Source of the DNA: Chloroflexota bacterium
GTDB lineage: Bacteria > Chloroflexota > Dehalococcoidia > Lucifugimonadales > UBA3495
NCBI GenBank assembly: GCA_009840135.1
Contig: VXOH01000071.1
Span: 48,545 to 81,361, forward strand
Length of the DNA: 32,817 nucleotides
Direction of reading: 5' to 3'
The notes under the pieces are model-generated. The model was not told the DNA's origin. It did no database searches and saw only the letters and a list, made by a program, of their open reading frames with translations. Of this stretch, positions 29,688 through 32,817 are shown piece by piece. The position numbers were made by a program, and so were the translations under genes. Position 1 is the first letter of the stretch. Each line of letters starts with the position of its first letter.

Positions 29688-30455
29688 TTAGTTGCCGGCC
29701 TCCACCGCTTCCTTGATCCAGTCGTAGCCTTTCTCTTCCAGCTCCAGGGCCAGCTCCGGCCCGCCCGACCGCACAATTCGGCCGTCCAGCAGGACGTGTA
29801 CCTGGTCGGGGGTGATGTAGTTGAGCAGCCGCTGGTAGTGGGTCACCAGCACTATGGCATTCTCGGAATTGCGCAAGCTGTTCACCCCGTCGGAAACGAT
29901 GCGCAGGGCATCAATGTCCAGGCCCGAGTCCGTCTCGTCCAGCAGGGCCAGGGTGGGTTCCAGGATGGCCATCTGCAAAATCTCGTTGCGCTTCTTTTCA
30001 CCCCCGGAAAAGCCCTCGTTCACCGAGCGCCGCACCAGTTCCGGGTCGATATCCACCAGCTTGACCTTCTCCCGCAGCAACCGGTCAAACTCCCTCGCTC
30101 CGTACTCCTCCTCGCCCCGGTGAATACGTTTGGCGTCGGCCGCGGCCTTCAGGAACTGGAATGCCCGCACCCCGGGCAGTTCCAGCGGGTATTGAAATGC
30201 CAGGAACACGCCCTCCCGCGCCCGTTCCTCCGGCTCCATGGCCAGCAAGTCCTTGCCGCAGTAAACGGCCTCGCCCTCCGTCACATCGTAATCGGCGCGA
30301 CCGGCCAGGGTACTGGCAAGAGTGCTCTTCCCGGACCCGTTGGGCCCCATAATCGCGTGGACCTCCCCCGCATTTACGGTCAGGTTTACGCCGCTGAGTA
30401 TTTCCTGGTCCTCCACGGAAACGCGGAGGTTCTTGACTTCCAGAATGGGTGGCAT
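29688..30455 (-). CDS. sufC: SufC ATPase
   Basis: A 255-residue ABC-type ATPase that drives conformational change of the SufB-SufD scaffold. It has Walker A GPNGSGKST, the Q-loop FLAFQYPLELPGV, signature FSGGEKKRNEI, Walker B LALLDETDSGLDIDAL, and the H-loop LVTHYQRLL. The EKKR form of the signature and the ETDSGLD form of Walker B are the SufC hallmarks that separate it from transporter ATPases. It lies directly upstream of sufD and follows the membrane-protein gene by 62 bp. Confidence 0.97.
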   Translation of the reverse strand: MPPILEVKNLRVSVEDQEILSGVNLTVNAGEVHAIMGPNGSGKSTLASTLAGRADYDVTEGEAVYCGKDLLAMEPEERAREGVFLAFQYPLELPGVRAFQFLKAAADAKRIHRGEEEYGAREFDRLLREKVKLVDIDPELVRRSVNEGFSGGEKKRNEILQMAILEPTLALLDETDSGLDIDALRIVSDGVNSLRNSENAIVLVTHYQRLLNYITPDQVHVLLDGRIVRSGGPELALELEEKGYDWIKEAVEAGN

Positions 30456-30517
30456 TTAACGGTTTTGCTCCTTCTTGGGCGGTATTTCAAAAGAATTGTG
30501 CCATTTGGCCTGAATTT

Positions 30518-30928
30518 CTACCGTTCAGGGTCGGCGCTTTCGTCGTTGCTATTGGGCGGTGGAGTACTGGGCGGACGACCGGCCTCCAGGTCTTCTTTGA
30601 TGGATTCGTACCACTCCCGCCACTCTTTCCGGCTTTCTTCCCTTCCCGCTTCGTGTCCCTCAGCCCGAGCTGTTTTCTCAGCTTCCATCATTCTCTGCCG
30701 CTGCTGCCGTTGTTCCTGCTGTCGAATCAACCAGGAAACTACCATGTATATCACCTCCGCGGTGAGTAATATGGACAGGACACTGGCGCCAAAGGCGTTA
30801 AAACCGTTGCCGCCAAGAGCGCCTTTCCATACGTTCAGCCACCACACCTGATGGGGATTGGTGATGGCTTCGATGTATATTCCGACGCCAAACCATAGCC
30901 ACCAGACAACCCAAACCACAAACAGCAA
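30518..30928 (-). CDS. Two-transmembrane protein with charged coiled-coil tail, inside the SUF operon
   Basis: About 136 residues with two hydrophobic segments, FVVWVVWWLWFGVGIYIEA (about 3-21) and LSILLTAEVIYMVVSWLI (about 52-69), followed by a long highly charged helix (QQEQRQQRQRMMEAEKTARA) and a disordered Pro/Asn/Ser tail. I recognise no family. The frame has no ATG; TTG at 30928 is the first usual start, but the open frame runs further upstream with a hydrophobic stretch (LRWVFNLPLVLQPLLF), so a CTG start near 30949, after AAGGTGG, is possible. It is placed between sufB and sufC, normally adjacent genes, with the same strand; a membrane anchor or iron-related accessory is a guess. Confidence 0.7.
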   Translation of the reverse strand: MLFVVWVVWWLWFGVGIYIEAITNPHQVWWLNVWKGALGGNGFNAFGASVLSILLTAEVIYMVVSWLIRQQEQRQQRQRMMEAEKTARAEGHEAGREESRKEWREWYESIKEDLEAGRPPSTPPPNSNDESADPER

Positions 30929-31065
30929 CGGCTGGAGAACCAGCGGCAGGTTAAAAACCCACCTTAGTAAGTCCGAATGTTCAGTTTCCTGATGGTTCGG
31001 GTCGATAAGTACGCGGTCCTTTTCCCATGGTTAACCTGGCAGCCACGAATCGGCCTCCCTGGGCA

Positions 31066-32523
31066 TCAGCCCACCGTCCCCTCCAAACTCACCTTCATCA
31101 ACTGCCCCGCCTCCATGGCAAACTCGAAGGGCAGTTCCTGGAAGATGCCCCGGCAGAAGCCGTTGATGATCATGTAGTTGGCTTCCTCCGGGGAAATTCC
31201 CCGCTGCTGGCAGTAGAAGAGCTGGTCGTCGCTCACCTTGGAGGTGGTGGCCTCGTGCTCCAGCTGGGCCGTGGGGTTCTGCACCTCGATGTAGGGGACC
31301 GTATGGGCCCCGCACTTGTCGCCGACCAACAGGGAATCGCACTGGGTAAAATTCCGGGCGTTGGTGGCCGACGGCATTATCTTCACCAACCCCCGGTAGG
31401 TGTTCTGCCCCTTGCCGGCGGAAATCCCCTTGGCCACGATGGTGCTCTTGGTGTTCTTGCCCAGGTGTATCATCTTGGTGCCCGTATCGGCCTGCTGGTA
31501 ATTGTTGACCAGCGCCACCGAATAGAACTCCCCCGTAGAGTTGTCCCCCTGCAAAATCACGCTGGGGTACTTCCAGGTAATGGCCGAACCCGTCTCCACC
31601 TGCGTCCACGAAATCTTGGAGTTCCGGCCCTGGCACTTGCCCCGCTTGGTCACGAAGTTGTACACCCCGCCGTTGCCGTCCTTGTCGCCGGGGAACCAGT
31701 TCTGCAGGGTGGAATACTTTATCTCCGCGTCGTCCAGCGCCACCAGTTCCACCACCGCGGCGTGCAGCTGGTTGGACTTGCGCATGGGAGCGGTGCAGCC
31801 CTCCAGGTAGCTGACGTAGGACCCTTCCTCCGCCACGATCAGCGTGCGCTCAAACTGGCCGCTGTCCAGGGCGTTGATGCGGAAGTAGGTCATCAGCTCC
31901 ATGGGGCACCGCACGCCCTTGGGGATGTAGGCGAAAGAGCCGTCACTGAACACGGCCGAGTTCAGGGCGGCGTAGAAGTTGTCGGCGTAGGGCACCACCG
32001 ACCCCAGGTACTTCTGCACCAGGTCCGGGTGGTTGCGGATGGCCTCGCTCATCGAACAGAAAATGACCCCGGCCTTCTCCAGCGTCTCCTGGTAGGTGGT
32101 GGCCACCGAGGAGCTGTCCAGCACCGCGTCCACCGCCACGCCGGCCAGCCGCTTCTGCTCGTCCAGGGGAATGCCCAGCTTGTCGAAGGCCTCCAGCAGC
32201 TCGGGGTCCACCTCATCCATGTTCTTGGGGCCTTCCTTCAAGTTGGGCGAGGCGTAGTAGATGATGTCCTGGAAATCAATGCGGGGGTGCTGGATGTTCG
32301 CCCACTTGGGTTCCTCTTCGTTCAGGGTCACCCAGTAGCGGTAGGCCTTCAGCCGCCACTCCAGCATCCATTCCGGTTCCTCCTTCTTGGCGGAGATGAA
32401 CCGGACTATGTCCTCACTGAGTCCCTTGGGGGCCACATCCTGCTCGATGTCAATGGTAAAGCCCCACTTGTACTCGGTGTCAATGTCTGTGGATTCCCGG
32501 GAAATGACCCGCTGGGTCGTCAT
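31066..32523 (-). CDS. sufB: SufB, FeS assembly scaffold
   Basis: A 485-residue scaffold subunit on which Fe-S clusters are built with SufC and SufD. It starts [20 protein letters not shown], then [49 protein letters not shown]-type motif (seen as [20 protein letters not shown]), [20 protein letters not shown] with the conserved Cys-Thr-Ala-Pro, [20 protein letters not shown], and the C-terminal [20 protein letters not shown] motif. The ATG at 32523 follows GGGAGGAG; the frame extends to 32610 without support. It is the first gene of the operon, downstream of the palindromic promoter at 32614-32640. Confidence 0.97.
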   Translation of the reverse strand: MTTQRVISRESTDIDTEYKWGFTIDIEQDVAPKGLSEDIVRFISAKKEEPEWMLEWRLKAYRYWVTLNEEEPKWANIQHPRIDFQDIIYYASPNLKEGPKNMDEVDPELLEAFDKLGIPLDEQKRLAGVAVDAVLDSSSVATTYQETLEKAGVIFCSMSEAIRNHPDLVQKYLGSVVPYADNFYAALNSAVFSDGSFAYIPKGVRCPMELMTYFRINALDSGQFERTLIVAEEGSYVSYLEGCTAPMRKSNQLHAAVVELVALDDAEIKYSTLQNWFPGDKDGNGGVYNFVTKRGKCQGRNSKISWTQVETGSAITWKYPSVILQGDNSTGEFYSVALVNNYQQADTGTKMIHLGKNTKSTIVAKGISAGKGQNTYRGLVKIMPSATNARNFTQCDSLLVGDKCGAHTVPYIEVQNPTAQLEHEATTSKVSDDQLFYCQQRGISPEEANYMIINGFCRGIFQELPFEFAMEAGQLMKVSLEGTVG

Positions 32524-32613
32524 ATGGCACTCCTCCCACGGATGGCGTTGCAATGGCCGGAACAACCTGCCAGGAGCTCCGGCCCGGCCTATCTGCGCCA
32601 ATGGACACAATAT

Positions 32614-32640
32614 AATTGTTGACCAATTCAGTCAACAATT
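32614..32640 (-). promoter_or_regulatory. Palindromic operator over the suf promoter (Rrf2/IscR-like)
   Basis: AATTGTTGAC (32614-32623), spacer CAATTCA, and GTCAACAATT (32631-32640) are perfect 10-bp inverted arms. On the minus strand, TTGACT in the palindrome can be a -35 box with TATTGT 17 bases later as -10 box, so a bound protein would block the polymerase. A TTGAC-N7-GTCAA core is like operators I recall for Rrf2-family iron-sulfur regulators (IscR type). No regulator gene is in the window. The 5' leader to sufB would be about 70-80 bases. Confidence 0.65.
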
Positions 32641-32700
32641 AAGAATAGCATCGGACACATAGGCTGTCAACGGATTTCGCCGACCGCACATAGGGATTGC

Positions 32701-32817
32701 AAAGTCCCCTCGCCCCTGGCGGGAGAGGGTTAGGGTGAGGGGGTGTTGCTCAGAACGACGCGGACTCCACCCCCATCCTTGTATATTGAACTGTAGGTGG
32801 GCGGAGCAAAGGCCGTA
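32701..32817. repeat. Third copy of the CCCTCTCCC-type element (cut by the window end)
   Basis: AAAGTCCCCTCGCCCCTGG then CGGGAGAGGGTTAGGGTGAGGGGG (24 bases as two parts, 32701-32741) repeats the core of the elements at 4980-5096 and 21829-21972. CCACCCCCATCCTTG further on resembles the second half of copy 2. The far end is not defined. The 294 bp from 32524 to 32817 otherwise hold only the suf leader, promoter and operator. Confidence 0.6.

Noticed and set aside
31027-32622. 531-codon open frame antisense to sufB
   Set aside because: Same codon-bias effect; the sense strand encodes a complete SufB with all motifs.

Overview
The window is GC-rich bacterial chromosome, about 60% GC by eye, with short intergenic gaps and mixed strands. 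Gene content and protein flavour suggest a deep-branching Chloroflexota lineage such as Dehalococcoidia/SAR202 relatives. The hints are the der-plsY-gpsA order, a SufBCDSU operon, DUF1800/DUF1501/NHL proteins, a PlsY with a GSGRTG motif, and abundant palindromic intergenic repeats. This placement is inference from gene content; no rRNA or other phylogenetic marker is present.

Layout. 1-3.5 kb: the 3' end of an unknown gene, then queA, a VOC protein and folD on the minus strand, followed by a 27-bp tandem repeat and a small membrane protein. 3.5-6.7 kb: a BtuF-like binding protein, a DUF3303-like protein, a Rieske protein and a carboxymuconolactone-decarboxylase-family protein, with a MITE-like element, a likely gene remnant and short tandem repeats. 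6.7-10.1 kb: a CBS-tailed cation/proton antiporter, then the most notable locus, a GrdB-like gene whose reading frame continues through an in-frame TGA followed by a SECIS-like hairpin (candidate selenoprotein), then a Uma2 nuclease-fold gene. 10.2-14.2 kb: a promoter-DUF1800-DUF1501-NHL-terminator unit. 14.2-16.5 kb: a retropepsin/DUF5678 pair, a hotdog thioesterase and ornithine carbamoyltransferase. 16.5-20.5 kb: a GxxExxY gene between inverted repeats, then der-plsY-gpsA, which joins a ribosome-assembly GTPase to phospholipid precursor synthesis.

20.7-26.6 kb is accessory-like. It holds a HicB-like gene overlapping a tail-anchored microprotein gene, a stand-alone SufU paralogue, a second MITE-like element, a substrate-binding lipoprotein apparently missing its middle, a structured-RNA candidate with a terminator, DinB, an alpha/beta hydrolase, an rnhA with no ATG/GTG/TTG start, an antitoxin-like gene broken by a TAA codon, and a MntA/HepT pair. 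26.6-32.6 kb is a minus-strand SUF operon in the order sufB, a membrane-protein gene, sufC, sufD, sufS, sufU, with a perfect palindrome over its probable promoter.

The main functional themes are Fe-S cluster assembly (SUF operon, second SufU, Rieske protein), possible selenium use, lipid precursor synthesis and toxin-antitoxin-like modules. No tRNA, rRNA, CRISPR array, prophage or complete transposase gene was seen.
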